A stretch of 62,952 nucleotides of DNA from Acuticoccus mangrovi (GCF_016411865.1 NZ_JAEKJA010000022.1:1-62952); one strand, 5' to 3'. Positions 25,294 through 34,152 are shown, counted from the first letter of the stretch. The notes: generated from the letters alone by a model not told the origin. Numbers and translations are program-made.

Positions 25294-26023
25294 CCACCTC
25301 GAGGACCACGCCGGTCAGGAACTCCGCCTCGTCGCTTGCAAGGAACAGCGTGGCGTTCGCGATGTCCTTCGGCGTGCTCATGCGGCCGAGCGGAATGGTG
25401 GCGATGAACTTCGCCCGGTTCTCCGGCGTGTCGGGCACGCCCATGAACTGGCCGAGGAGGCCCGTCGCCCCCATCACCGGGGCCAGCGCGTTGACGCGGA
25501 TCTTGTCCGGCGCGAGGTCGACGGCGAGGGAGCGCGTCATGAGGTTCACCGCTCCTTTCGAGGCGTTGTACCAGGTGAGGCCGGGCCGCGGCCGGATGCC
25601 CGCGGTGGAGCCGATGTTGATCATGACTCCACTCCCCAGCGAGCGCCAGTGAGGCACCACCGCCTGGGTCATGTGGTAGATCGAATCGACGTTGATCGCG
25701 AACACCTTGCGGAAGGTGTCGTAGTCGGTGTCGAGAAGCGGCTGGTTCTTGTGGCTCCAGCCCGCGTTGTTCACCACGATGTCGAGGTGGTCGAAGGCGG
25801 CGATGGTCTCGTTGACAGTGTCGGCGACCTGGGCCCCGTCGGCGACGTCGCAGGTGAAGGCGACGGCCGCCTCGCCGATGGCGCCCGCCACCGCCTTCGC
25901 CCCCTCGCCGTTGAGATCGACGACGGCGACCCTCGCCCCTTCGGCGGCGAAACGCTCGGCGATCTCCTTGCCAAAGCCCGATGCCGCGCCGGTCACGAGC
26001 GCCGTCTTGTCCTTCAGCCGCAT
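25274..26023 (-). CDS. SDR-family oxidoreductase
   Basis: The 249-residue short-chain dehydrogenase has the classical motifs TGAASGFG (NAD(P) binding), NNAG, the catalytic Tyr-Lys pair in WYNASKGAV, and a FabG-like ending [12 protein letters not shown]. Asp in [10 protein letters not shown] suggests preference for NAD over NADP. The substrate is unknown. ATG 26023 is preceded by GGATGGAACG. An ATG at 26044 that overlaps the livF stop is possible and would add seven residues. The operon position, after livF and before fumarase, suggests it oxidises a hydroxy acid delivered by the transporter. Confidence 0.85.
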   Translation of the reverse strand: MRLKDKTALVTGAASGFGKEIAERFAAEGARVAVVDLNGEGAKAVAGAIGEAAVAFTCDVADGAQVADTVNETIAAFDHLDIVVNNAGWSHKNQPLLDTDYDTFRKVFAINVDSIYHMTQAVVPHWRSLGSGVMINIGSTAGIRPRPGLTWYNASKGAVNLMTRSLAVDLAPDKIRVNALAPVMGATGLLGQFMGVPDTPENRAKFIATIPLGRMSTPKDIANATLFLASDEAEFLTGVVLEVDGGRTI

Positions 26024-26040
26024 GGTCGTTCCATCCTTCG

Positions 26041-26751
26041 TCATGGTGTCGTTGCCGGCGAGGCCGGGTGCAGGGGGTCGGGCGCGTCCTCCGCGAGGGA
26101 GCCTTCGCGCATCTCGCCGCGCTCGACCACGAGGGCGCGGTCGGCGAAGCGGCGGAGCAGGCCGGGGTTCGATTCGGTGATGATCAGCGTGACGTCCGGG
26201 TCGTGGTCGCGCAGCGTCCTGAGCGCTTCGGCGTAGCGGCGGGCGAGCGCGGGGGCGAGGCCCTGGAAGGGCTCGTCGAGCATGATGAGGCGGGTGCCGA
26301 TCATCAGCGCGCGGCCGAGCGCGACCATCTTGCCCTGGCCGCCGGAGACCGAGCCCGCCGGGCGGCCGGCCATCTCCTTCAGCTCCGGCAAGATGGTGTA
26401 GACGCGGCCGAGGCGGCGCGTGGTCTCCTGCGCGGTGAGGCGGGCGACCTGCGCCGGCATGAGGATGTTCTCCTCCACCGTGAACGCGGAGAAGAGGCGC
26501 CGGTCCTCCGCCGCGTAGCCGATGCCGAGGCCGGGACGCTTGGCGGGCGGCAGCTTGGTGATGTCCTCGCGCAGGAAGCGGATCTCGCCCGTCATGTGGG
26601 TGAAGCCCATGATGGAGCGCAGCGTGGTGGTCTTGCCCGCCCCGTTGGCGCCGATCAGCGCCACCGTGTCGGAGGTGTTGATGAGGAAGCTGACGTCGCG
26701 CAAGACGCGCACGCCGCCGAGGGTCACCGTCACGTCGCGGAACTCGAGCAT
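26041..26751 (-). CDS. livF: Branched-chain-type ABC transporter ATPase (LivF)
   Basis: The 236-residue ATPase has Walker A GANGAGKTT, the signature VSGGQGKMVALGRAL, Walker B RLIMLDEPFQGL and the switch region ITESN, where the usual His is replaced by Ser. It powers uptake with LivG through the LivH/LivM channel. The start codon overlaps the livG stop (ATGA). The missing switch His is an oddity that could lower ATPase activity unless LivG compensates. Confidence 0.9.
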   Translation of the reverse strand: MLEFRDVTVTLGGVRVLRDVSFLINTSDTVALIGANGAGKTTTLRSIMGFTHMTGEIRFLREDITKLPPAKRPGLGIGYAAEDRRLFSAFTVEENILMPAQVARLTAQETTRRLGRVYTILPELKEMAGRPAGSVSGGQGKMVALGRALMIGTRLIMLDEPFQGLAPALARRYAEALRTLRDHDPDVTLIITESNPGLLRRFADRALVVERGEMREGSLAEDAPDPLHPASPATTP

Positions 26752-27503
26752 CAGACGGTCTCCCCGATCACGTCGCGGATGACGTCCGGATGGGAGAGGA
26801 TCTCGCCCGGCACGCCGCGGAACAGCACCTCGCCGCGGTTCCACACCGCAACCTCGTCGGCGAAGCGCTCCACGATGCCGATGTCGTGCTCCACGAAGAC
26901 GGCGGTCACCTTCGCCTCGGCGAGCGCCTTCGCGATGATGTCGAGGACCTCGAACTTCTCGGAGGAAGCGACGCCGGAGGTCGGCTCGTCCATGAAGAGG
27001 AGCTTGGGCTTCAGCGCCAGCGCCAGCGCGATGTCGATGAGCTTGCGCTGCCCCTCCGGCAGCTCCGACACCGGCCGGTCGGCGATGTGGGCGCAGCGCA
27101 CCATGTCGAGAAGATGCAGCATCTCGCCACGCTCGGGGATCGTCGCGATCGGGGTGAGGGGCGACCATCGCCGCGCCTGCGCGGCGGCGGCGATCAGGAG
27201 GTTCTCGATCACCGTGTGCTCGGTGAAGAGCTGCGGGATCTGGAAGGCCCGCGCCACCCCCATGCGCACCAGACGGCGCGGGGCGAGGCCCGTCACGTCG
27301 CGCCCGTCGAAGGTGACGCTGCCGCGATGCGGCTTCAGATAGCCGGTGCAGATGTTGAGGAAGGTGGTCTTGCCCGCCCCGTTCGGGCCGATGATGGCAA
27401 GGTTGTGCCCCTCGTGGATCTCGATGTTGACGTCGTCGGCCGCCACCACGCCGCCGAAGCGGATCTCGAGGCCCTTCGCGGCCATCAGGACCTTGCTGCT
27501 CAT
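26751..27503 (-). CDS. livG: Branched-chain-type ABC transporter ATPase (LivG)
   Basis: The 250-residue ATPase shows Walker A GPNGAGKTT, a LivG-type RAFQIPQLF segment, a signature-like PVSELPEGQRKLIDIALAL, Walker B KLLFMDEPTSG and the switch FVEHDIG. The signature reads ELPEGQ where LSxGxQ would be expected, as in some LivG proteins. It works with LivF, LivH and LivM in uptake of amino acids or other small organic acids. Its start overlaps the livM stop. Confidence 0.9.
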   Translation of the reverse strand: MSSKVLMAAKGLEIRFGGVVAADDVNIEIHEGHNLAIIGPNGAGKTTFLNICTGYLKPHRGSVTFDGRDVTGLAPRRLVRMGVARAFQIPQLFTEHTVIENLLIAAAAQARRWSPLTPIATIPERGEMLHLLDMVRCAHIADRPVSELPEGQRKLIDIALALALKPKLLFMDEPTSGVASSEKFEVLDIIAKALAEAKVTAVFVEHDIGIVERFADEVAVWNRGEVLFRGVPGEILSHPDVIRDVIGETV

Positions 27504-28483
27504 TCGGCCGCTCCCGGTGCGCGTTCGCTGTCGCCGGCGCCGCGGGGGCGCGCCGGCCCCACGAGGCGGTCCATCAGGCGCTGGTAGAGGCCGGTGACGC
27601 CGGAGGGGCCGAAGATGATGATGACGAGAAGCACGATGCCGAGCACCATCTGCCAGATGTCGGAGGCGAAGGCGGCGGCGTAGGTGCGCACGCCCTCGTA
27701 GATGAGCGCGCCGACGAAGGCGCCGGCGACGGAGCCGGAGCCGCCGAGGATCGCGATGAAGACGAATTCGCCGGAGCGCACCCAGTAGGCGTATTCGGGG
27801 GTGACGATCCCCTGCGCCACCGCCATCAGCGCGCCGCCGAGGCCGCACAGCGCCGCCGACAGCACATAGCCGCTGAGGAGGGTGGAGCGGGCCGAGACAC
27901 CGAGATATTCGAGGCGCACCTCGTTGGTCTTGATCGCCCTCAGCATGTTGCCGAGGGGCGAGGCGAGGTAGCGGTGGGTGCCCCAGGCGGCGAGCAGGGA
28001 GAGGACGAGGGCGCCGTAGAAGAGGATCGTCTCGAATTCGCCGCGCTCCAGGGTGAGGCCGACGACGGTCGGGCGCGGCACCTGCAGCCCGTCCGATCCG
28101 CCGGTGACGTAGTAGAACTTCTCGAGCAGCGCGAAGAAGATCATCGACACCGCGAGGTTCAGCATCGCGAAGAAGATGTAGCGGTAGCGCACCACGAAGA
28201 CGCCCACCACGAGACCCACCACCGCCGCCGCCGCGACGCCGGCGAGGAGGGTGGTGACGAGCTCGCCGCCGAACGAGCGGGCGACGCTCGCCGCGACGTA
28301 GGCCGACACGGCGAAATAGAGCGCGTGGCCGAACGAGACCTGCCCCGCCTGCAGCAGGACGATGATGCCGAGGACGGCGAGCCCCTTGGCGAAGGCGAGG
28401 GTGAGGAGGACCTGCGACGTCGGCGCGAGCACCGGCGTCACCGCGACGAGAAGGACGATGAGGGCGGGGAGAATGGAGCGCAT
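27500..28483 (-). CDS. livM: Branched-chain-type ABC transporter permease (LivM)
   Basis: The 327-residue membrane protein has about eight to ten hydrophobic helices and the LivM landmarks LLQAGQVSFGHALYFAVSAY, NLAVSMIFFALLEKFYYVTGGSDGL, AIKTNEVRLEYLGVS and GSGSVAGAFVGALI. It forms the channel together with LivH. The C-terminus is Arg/Pro/Ala-rich and probably cytoplasmic. It overlaps livG and follows livH by seven bases. Confidence 0.93.
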   Translation of the reverse strand: MRSILPALIVLLVAVTPVLAPTSQVLLTLAFAKGLAVLGIIVLLQAGQVSFGHALYFAVSAYVAASVARSFGGELVTTLLAGVAAAAVVGLVVGVFVVRYRYIFFAMLNLAVSMIFFALLEKFYYVTGGSDGLQVPRPTVVGLTLERGEFETILFYGALVLSLLAAWGTHRYLASPLGNMLRAIKTNEVRLEYLGVSARSTLLSGYVLSAALCGLGGALMAVAQGIVTPEYAYWVRSGEFVFIAILGGSGSVAGAFVGALIYEGVRTYAAAFASDIWQMVLGIVLLVIIIFGPSGVTGLYQRLMDRLVGPARPRGAGDSERAPGAAE

Positions 28484-28490
28484 CGCCGCC

Positions 28491-29396
28491 TCAGATCTTA
28501 CGCGTGTGGGCCATGCCGAAGAGGCCCTCCGGGCGGACGAGAAGCACCGCCAGCATGATGAGATAAGGCACGAGCACGTCGAGCTCGGGGGCGAGGTAGA
28601 CCGCGAAGGAGCGGCCGAGGCCGATGAGGAGGGCGGTGATCGCCGCGCCCTCGATGCGTCCGAGCCCCGCCGTCGCCACCACGGCGAAGGAGAGCACGAT
28701 CATGTCGGCCCCCATGCCGGGGATGACCGAGGTGGTGGCCGAGGCGAGCGCCCCGCCGAAGGCGGCGAGCGAGGCGCCGACCACGAAGGTCACGAGATAG
28801 ACGCGGTCGACGTTGACGCCGATGGCGGTGGCCGCCTCCCGGTCCTCCGTCACGGCGAGGATCAGCTTGCCGGAGAGGGTATGGCGCAGGAAGATGCGCA
28901 GCCCGACGAGGACGAGGATGGCGACCACCGGCAACAGGATGAGCTGGTAGGCGGTGTAGGTGATGCCGAGCACGTCGACCGTGCCGAGCACCATCAGGGC
29001 GGAGGATTCGAAGTAGGGCTGCACCCCCCAGACGAGCCGCTGCACGTCCTCCAGGATCATGAACACTGCGAAGGTCACGAGGATCTGCAGCACCTCTTCC
29101 ATGTCGTAGATCCGGCGCAGCAGCAGCTTTTCGACCGGGCCGCCGATGAGCCCGCCGATCAGCGCCGAGGCGATGATCATCATGGGAAAGGCGAGCCAGG
29201 GCGAATAGCCCGCCGCGACGATCGCCCCGACGGTGGAGGCGGTCGCGTAGGCGCCCATCGCATAGAACGAGCCGTGCGCCACGTTGAGGACGCGCAGCAC
29301 GCCGAAGATCAGCGTGAGCCCGACCGCCACCAGAAAGACCAGCGCCGCGTAGGCGATGCCGTCGAAGAAGGCGAGCGCGAAGAGTTGGAGGTTCAC
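28491..29396 (-). CDS. livH: Branched-chain-type ABC transporter permease (LivH)
   Basis: The 301-residue membrane protein shows the LivH landmarks GLTLIFGVLRVLNVAHGSFYA, AVTEDREAATAIGVNVDRVY and the late YLIMLAVLLVRPEGLFG. The helices suggest eight transmembrane segments. It pairs with LivM. A strong hairpin (29424-29445) separates it from the livK gene upstream, which probably sets a lower expression for the membrane parts than for the binding protein. Confidence 0.93.
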   Translation of the reverse strand: MNLQLFALAFFDGIAYAALVFLVAVGLTLIFGVLRVLNVAHGSFYAMGAYATASTVGAIVAAGYSPWLAFPMMIIASALIGGLIGGPVEKLLLRRIYDMEEVLQILVTFAVFMILEDVQRLVWGVQPYFESSALMVLGTVDVLGITYTAYQLILLPVVAILVLVGLRIFLRHTLSGKLILAVTEDREAATAIGVNVDRVYLVTFVVGASLAAFGGALASATTSVIPGMGADMIVLSFAVVATAGLGRIEGAAITALLIGLGRSFAVYLAPELDVLVPYLIMLAVLLVRPEGLFGMAHTRKI

Positions 29397-29423
29397 CCTG
29401 AAGCCACTCCGGTCGTTGGAAGG

Positions 29424-29445
29424 CCGCCGCCCGTTCGGGCGGCGG
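29424..29445 (-). terminator. Intra-operon hairpin between livK and livH
   Basis: A perfect ten-base inverted repeat (CCGCCGCCCG / CGGGCGGCGG) with a two-base centre lies in the 60-base gap. There is no T run. Such hairpins after a binding-protein gene commonly protect the upstream mRNA or attenuate the downstream genes. Confidence 0.6.
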
Positions 29446-29456
29446 CGGACGCATCG

Positions 29457-30746
29457 TCAGTCGGCGTAGGTCTTGGGCTCGACGCTGGCGACGAAATCGG
29501 GGCCGAGGGTCTTCAGCCACTCGATGGATTCCTCGCCCACCGGCGTCGTGATGTCCTCCGCGTCGAACAGCATGATGTCCTTCAGGATCGCGAAGCCGTA
29601 CTCGTCCGACTTGGCGGTGGTGCCGAGAAGCTGGTCCTCGAGGCCCTGATGGTCGTCGCGGATCGTCACCTCGTTGCCGAGACCCTGGAAGGAGAGGCCG
29701 TCCATGGCGTCGACCACCTGCTCGCGGTCGGGCCACTCGCCGCCGTTCGCCTCGATCGCCTTCGCATAGACCGCCTTCACCGCGGCGAGCGCCTGGCTCA
29801 TGTGGAAGACGGGATAGATCGGATAGGCGCCGGTCTTGTCGTGAAAGGCCTTCATGAAGTCGTCGAAGGCCGGGTCGCCCACCCGCTCGGGATGGAGGAA
29901 ATAGTGGTCGCCGCGCCCGCCGACGATGTGGCCGGGAGGCAGCGCCGAGCCGAGCCGCTGCAGCGAGCTTTCAGCAAGCGGCAGCACCAGCGTGGAGGTG
30001 TTGGTGAGGCCGCGTTGAGCCGCCTGGCGCACGAAGGTGTCGAGATCGCCGCCCCAGGAGGTCGACAGGATCACGTCCGGCCGCAGCGCCTGGAGGCGCG
30101 AGATCTCGGTGGAGAAGTCCGGCGCGCCGAACTTCGGGAAGAACTCGGCCACCACCTTCGCGTCCGGCTTCATCGCCTTCAGCGCGGTCTGGAAGATGTC
30201 CCAGCTGTCGCGGCCCCAGGCATAGTCCTGGTTGACGACGGCGATGGTGGAGAAGTCGGGCTTGGTCTTCAGGAGATAGAGAACGGTCGCGAGCATCTCC
30301 GGCGTGGCGTTCGCCTGGGTGCGGAAGACATAGCGGTAGTCGTTCTCCTCGAAGATCCGCTGGGTGCCGCAGTCCCACATGAGGTTCAAGACCTTGAGGT
30401 CCTCGGCGAGGGGGGCGAGCTGGTTGCAGTTGCCGGAGGAGATCGAGGCGAGCATCAGGTCGACGTCGACGTCCTCCACCAGGCGGCGATACTCGGACAC
30501 CAGCGCCTCGCCACCGGCACCCTCGTCGACATAGGAGGCGGCGATGGGCACGCCGTCGATGCCGCCGTCGGCGTTGATCTGCTCGATGATCATGTCCGCC
30601 GCGGCCTTGGCCGGCTCACCGAAGACCGACGCGGGGCCGGACAGGAAGGTGGTGATGCCGATCTTCAGTTCGTCCGGCTTGTCGGCGGCGAATGCTCCGG
30701 TCGCGGCGAACGCGATGGCGGCAGCGGCCATTCCAAGGGAACGCAT
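29457..30746 (-). CDS. livK: ABC transporter substrate-binding protein (LivK type)
   Basis: The 429-residue protein has a signal peptide (MRSLGMAAAAIAFAATGAFA) and a type I periplasmic-binding fold beginning ELKIGITTFLSGPASVFGEP. Later come MLASISSGNCNQLAPL, AVVNQDYAWGRDSWDIF and a C-terminal hinge. It captures the substrate for LivHMGF. LivK-type proteins in catabolic operons often bind ligands other than leucine, such as aromatic or short branched acids, and the CoA-linked neighbours support that here. It is the first gene of the unit, with a LysR-type box about 105 bases upstream. Confidence 0.9.
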   Translation of the reverse strand: MRSLGMAAAAIAFAATGAFAADKPDELKIGITTFLSGPASVFGEPAKAAADMIIEQINADGGIDGVPIAASYVDEGAGGEALVSEYRRLVEDVDVDLMLASISSGNCNQLAPLAEDLKVLNLMWDCGTQRIFEENDYRYVFRTQANATPEMLATVLYLLKTKPDFSTIAVVNQDYAWGRDSWDIFQTALKAMKPDAKVVAEFFPKFGAPDFSTEISRLQALRPDVILSTSWGGDLDTFVRQAAQRGLTNTSTLVLPLAESSLQRLGSALPPGHIVGGRGDHYFLHPERVGDPAFDDFMKAFHDKTGAYPIYPVFHMSQALAAVKAVYAKAIEANGGEWPDREQVVDAMDGLSFQGLGNEVTIRDDHQGLEDQLLGTTAKSDEYGFAILKDIMLFDAEDITTPVGEESIEWLKTLGPDFVASVEPKTYAD

Positions 30747-30798
30747 AGTCTCCTCCCGATGTCATTCTTGCGTGGCGTTGTTCCCACGCCATCGACCC

Positions 30799-30812
30799 AA
30801 GGCTAGCGCCTT
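30799..30812 (-). terminator. Possible weak terminator after the LysR gene
   Basis: AAGGC and GCCTT flank a four-base loop, about 50 bases after the LysR stop. The stem is short and no T run follows, so it could equally be a leader hairpin of livK. Confidence 0.3.
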
Positions 30813-30851
30813 CGGGGGCCGCCTTGTCCATATCCAATTGCGATCAGCGAT

Positions 30852-30866
30852 ATAGGTGTCGCTTAT
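30852..30866 (-). promoter_or_regulatory. LysR-type box upstream of livK
   Basis: ATAGGTGTCGCTTAT fits the T-N11-A LysR consensus (ATAG-N7-TTAT). It shares ATAGGTG with the box at 31850-31864 next to the CoA transferase. It overlaps the stop codon of the LysR gene and lies about 105 bases before livK. Confidence 0.55.
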
Positions 30867-31825
30867 GTCCCTCCCGTTGTCCGATGCCGGGCCTCCACCG
30901 GGGTCGCCTCCCAGATACCCCGCCTGACGAGATCCTCGATGACGTCGAGCGTCATGCGCTCCACCTCGAGGCCCGCCCGGCTGATGGGGCGCACCGGGTT
31001 GCGCACCAGATAGACGGGTCGCCTGAGCACCGGTTCGACGATGGGGGCGCTGACGAGCTGGCCGCTCGCCCGGAAGTCGTGCGCGGCGGCGGGCGAGAGG
31101 ATCGCCGCGCCGCTGCCGCGGGCGACCAGCGCCTTGATCTGGGTGAGGGCGTCCATCTCCAGCACCACGTTGAGGCGCACGCCGCTGGTGCGGGCGAAGC
31201 GGTCGATCATCGCCCGCAGCCCGTGATTGGGGGAGGGGAGGATGAGGTCGGTCGCCGCGATCTCCGAAAGCCGCGCCGGCTCGCCCGGCGGCGAGGAGAG
31301 GGGCCAGGCGTCGGGTGCGGCGAAGAGGTGCAGATCCTCCGTCATGACGAGCTGGGCCGTCGCGCCTCGCAGCTGGTCGGTCTCGTAGAGAATGCCGAGG
31401 TCGAGGGCGCCTTCGCGCAGCCAGTCGCGGATGAAGCCGCTCATCGCCTCCACCGCGCGCAGCGAGACGAGGGGCAGCGAGTGGCGCACCGTCTCGGCGA
31501 GCGGCACCGACAGCACCATGGAGACCGAGGAGGGCAGGCCGAACGACACCGGCCCCGACGTCACCGTGCCGGCGAGGCGCACCTCCTCCATCGCCCGGTC
31601 GGTGGCGGCGATGATCTCCCGCGCGCGGGCGACGAGGGTCTGGCCCGCGTCGGTGAGCGCCACCCCCTTCGGCGAGCGGATGAGGAGGGGGACGCCGAGC
31701 CGGTCCTCCATCTGCTTGACGAGCTGGGAGAGGGAGGGCTGGGCGATGCCGATCCGGGCCGCCGCCGCCGAGAGGGAGCCCTCTTCGGCGATCGCCACGA
31801 ACTGGCGCATCTGACGCGTTTCCAT
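30863..31825 (-). CDS. LysR-family transcriptional regulator
   Basis: The 320-residue protein opens with METRQMRQFVAIAEEGSLSA and the helix-turn-helix SAAAARIGIAQPSLSQLVKQMEDRLG. A LysR effector-binding domain follows (VSFGLPSSVSMVL). ATG 31825 is the family-consistent start; the upstream extension is not. It sits between the liv unit downstream and the divergent CoA transferase, with matching boxes at both promoters. I infer that it controls this whole catabolic block and senses a pathway intermediate. Confidence 0.92.
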   Translation of the reverse strand: METRQMRQFVAIAEEGSLSAAAARIGIAQPSLSQLVKQMEDRLGVPLLIRSPKGVALTDAGQTLVARAREIIAATDRAMEEVRLAGTVTSGPVSFGLPSSVSMVLSVPLAETVRHSLPLVSLRAVEAMSGFIRDWLREGALDLGILYETDQLRGATAQLVMTEDLHLFAAPDAWPLSSPPGEPARLSEIAATDLILPSPNHGLRAMIDRFARTSGVRLNVVLEMDALTQIKALVARGSGAAILSPAAAHDFRASGQLVSAPIVEPVLRRPVYLVRNPVRPISRAGLEVERMTLDVIEDLVRRGIWEATPVEARHRTTGGT

Positions 31826-31849
31826 GCCTGCCACCATAGGGAGACGGGT

Positions 31850-31864
31850 ATAGGTGCACGCTAT
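31850..31864. promoter_or_regulatory. LysR-type box between the LysR gene and the CoA transferase
   Basis: ATAGGTGCACGCTAT is an ATAG-N7-CTAT inverted repeat with T-N11-A spacing, the textbook LysR operator form. It lies 25 bases before the LysR start and 85 before the CoA transferase, so it can serve both autoregulation and activation of the divergent gene. Confidence 0.65.
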
Positions 31865-31948
31865 CACGCCTGAAAGAAATGGCTAGTTGCGCTCGCTCGC
31901 CGAGTGGCGATGCTTCGCACGATGGGATCAGCTTGGAATGGGTGGGTG

Positions 31949-33082
31949 ATGAAGGATCTCGAGGGCCTCCTGGTCGTTTCCGTGGAGCAGGCGGTGGCGG
32001 CGCCCTACGTGTCGGGCCGGCTCGCGGATGCGGGGGCGCGGGTGATCAAGGTGGAGCGGCCGGAGGGCGACCTCGCCCGCCGCTACGATGCCGCCGTGAA
32101 CGGCTCCAGCGCCTATTTCGTATGGCTGAACCGCGGCAAGGAATCGGTCTGCCTCGACCTCAAGAACCCCGACGATCTCGCCATCCTGACCCGGATGATC
32201 GACGAGGCCGACGTCTTCATTCAGAACCTCATTCCCGGCGCGCTCGCCCGCCTCGGCATCCCGGTGGAGGCACTGCGGGCGCGCAATTCGCGGCTGATCA
32301 CGTGCTCCATCTCCGGCTACGGCTCGTCCGGCCCGCGGCGCGACTGGAAGGCCTACGATCTCCTCATCCAGGCCGAGAGCGGCCTCTGTGCCATCAACGG
32401 TACCGAGGAGGGACCGGCGCGCGTCGGCGTCTCGGTGTGCGACATCGCGGCGGGGATGACCGCCTTTCAGGCGATCCTTCAGGCGCTCTACGCTCGCGAG
32501 CGCACCGGCGAGGGACGCGCCATCGAGGTCTCGCTCTACCACGCGATGGCCGACTGGATGAACGTGCCCTACCTGCAGCACCGCTACGGCCACCTCACCC
32601 CGGGTCGCGTCGGGCTGAAGCATCCGACCATCGCCCCCTACGGCGCCTACGAGTGCGCCGACGGCAAGTCGCTGCTGATCTCGATCCAGAACGAGCGCGA
32701 GTGGCGTCGCCTCTGCGCCGACGTGCTGGGCGACGCCGATCTCGCCGACCGGCCGGGATTTGCCACCAACATCGAGCGCGTCGCGAATCGCGCCGAGGTG
32801 GACCGCGTGATCGGCGCCGTCTTCGCCGCACGCGACCGGGCCGCGATGATGGCGCTCCTGGAAAAGGGCGGCATCGCCTTCGGTTGCCTCAACGATCTCG
32901 ACGATTTGCTCGTCCATCCCCAGAACCGCTACGCCACGGTTGAGACGGAGAGCGGCCCGGTGGAACTCCTCGCGCCGGCGAGCCGCGTGGTGGGGCGGGA
33001 GGACGACCTCGGCCCCGTACCGGCGAAGGACGAGCACGGCGCGACGCTGCGCGCCGAGTTCGCCGCCGCGAAGGTCGCCTGA
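31949..33082 (+). CDS. CaiB/BaiF-type (family III) CoA transferase
   Basis: The 377-residue enzyme shows LLVVSVEQAVAAPYVSGRLA, VIKVERPEGDLARRYD, YFVWLNRGKESVCLDLK, and the catalytic Asp in WKAYDLLIQAESGL. Family III enzymes move CoA between carboxylic acids through an Asp-linked intermediate; mesaconyl-CoA and succinyl-CoA types are included. ATG 31949 is preferred because conserved sequence begins there. It is transcribed away from the LysR gene and probably activates the substrate for the acyl-CoA dehydrogenase and dehydratase encoded on the other strand. Confidence 0.9.
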   Translation: MKDLEGLLVVSVEQAVAAPYVSGRLADAGARVIKVERPEGDLARRYDAAVNGSSAYFVWLNRGKESVCLDLKNPDDLAILTRMIDEADVFIQNLIPGALARLGIPVEALRARNSRLITCSISGYGSSGPRRDWKAYDLLIQAESGLCAINGTEEGPARVGVSVCDIAAGMTAFQAILQALYARERTGEGRAIEVSLYHAMADWMNVPYLQHRYGHLTPGRVGLKHPTIAPYGAYECADGKSLLISIQNEREWRRLCADVLGDADLADRPGFATNIERVANRAEVDRVIGAVFAARDRAAMMALLEKGGIAFGCLNDLDDLLVHPQNRYATVETESGPVELLAPASRVVGREDDLGPVPAKDEHGATLRAEFAAAKVA

Positions 33083-33111
33083 GGCGCGGGCGAGCGACCG
33101 CCGCCCGCGCC
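33083..33111. terminator. Hairpin between converging genes (CoA transferase / PfkB kinase)
   Basis: A perfect ten-base stem (GGCGCGGGCG / CGCCCGCGCC) with a nine-base loop starts right after the CoA transferase stop. It can act in both directions; there is no T run. Confidence 0.6.
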
Positions 33112-33136
33112 GGGATCCGGCCGCCGGGTGCGGCTT

Positions 33137-34069
33137 CTACGCGACGGGCTTTGAGGTGACGTCGGCGAGGAGGCGCCTCGCGTCCTCCGGCCGGCAGAGC
33201 TCGGTGTCGGGGGTGAGGATGGCGGCGGCGCCGGCCGCGACGCCCATCGCCACCGCGTCTTCGAGGCTCGCCCCGTGCGCGAGGCCGACGAGAAGGCCGC
33301 CGACCATGGAATCGCCCGCCCCCACGGCGCTGACGAGATCCACCGGCGGCGAGGTGTAGAGACGCGCCGCGTCGTCGCTCACGAGCAGCGCGCCGTCGGA
33401 GCCCAGCGAGATCAGCACGATCGTGCTGATCCCCTGTTCGATGAGGCGGCGGGCGGCGCCGACGCGGGCACCGTCGTCGGGAAGGGGGGCGCCGACGATG
33501 TCCTCGAGCTCGGTGATGTTCGGCTTCACCAGGAAGGCGCCGCGGCTCGCCTTCACCACCGGCGCCGGCCCGTCGACGACGAGCTTCGCCCCCGTCGCCG
33601 CCGCCCGCTCGGCGAGGGTGGCGAGGAAGCCGGCGGAGAGGCCGGAGGGCAGGCTGCCGCTCACCACCAGGAAGGGCGGCGCGGCGAGCGCGTCGACGGC
33701 GGCAAGCACCCGCTTCTCCTCCTCTGGCGAGATCGTCGGGCCGGGGAAGACGAAGCGATATTGATCGCCGCTCGTCGCCTCCGTCACGGTGAGGCTTTCG
33801 CGCGTGTCGGCCGCGATGGGGATCGGCTCGATCGGCACGCCCTCGTCCTTCAGGAGCTTAGAGAGGTGGTCGCCGTTGGGGCCGCCGGCCGTGAAGAGGG
33901 CGAGAGCCTCGGCGCCGAAGCGGGTCGCCACGCGGGCCACGTTGATGCCGCCGCCACCTGCTTGAACGTGGGGCTCGCTGCAGCGGATCTTCACCGTCGG
34001 CGCGATGCCGGGGGCGGTCGTCGAGACGTCGACGGCCGGATTCATGGTGATGCTTGCGATGGCGACCAA
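33137..34069 (-). CDS. PfkB-family hexose-phosphate kinase (1-phosphofructokinase / Pfk-2 type)
   Basis: The 310-residue kinase has TMNPAVDVST, the first PfkB motif region AGGGGINVARVATRFG, LVVSGSLPSGLSAGF, NITELEDIVG and the second motif with the catalytic Asp, VSAVGAGDSMVGGLL. Such enzymes phosphorylate fructose-6-P, fructose-1-P or tagatose-6-P. The start is taken as TTG 34069 because AAGGAG stands eight bases before it and the family begins at this point. It is monocistronic in this window and unrelated to its neighbours. Confidence 0.88.
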   Translation of the reverse strand: MVAIASITMNPAVDVSTTAPGIAPTVKIRCSEPHVQAGGGGINVARVATRFGAEALALFTAGGPNGDHLSKLLKDEGVPIEPIPIAADTRESLTVTEATSGDQYRFVFPGPTISPEEEKRVLAAVDALAAPPFLVVSGSLPSGLSAGFLATLAERAAATGAKLVVDGPAPVVKASRGAFLVKPNITELEDIVGAPLPDDGARVGAARRLIEQGISTIVLISLGSDGALLVSDDAARLYTSPPVDLVSAVGAGDSMVGGLLVGLAHGASLEDAVAMGVAAGAAAILTPDTELCRPEDARRLLADVTSKPVA

Positions 34070-34152
34070 GCGACTCACTCCTTGTTGTGCGGTTGTTATC
34101 GTTGGCCCCAATCCTGCCTAATGGTCAAAACCGGCGGGGGAGAAACGCGACG

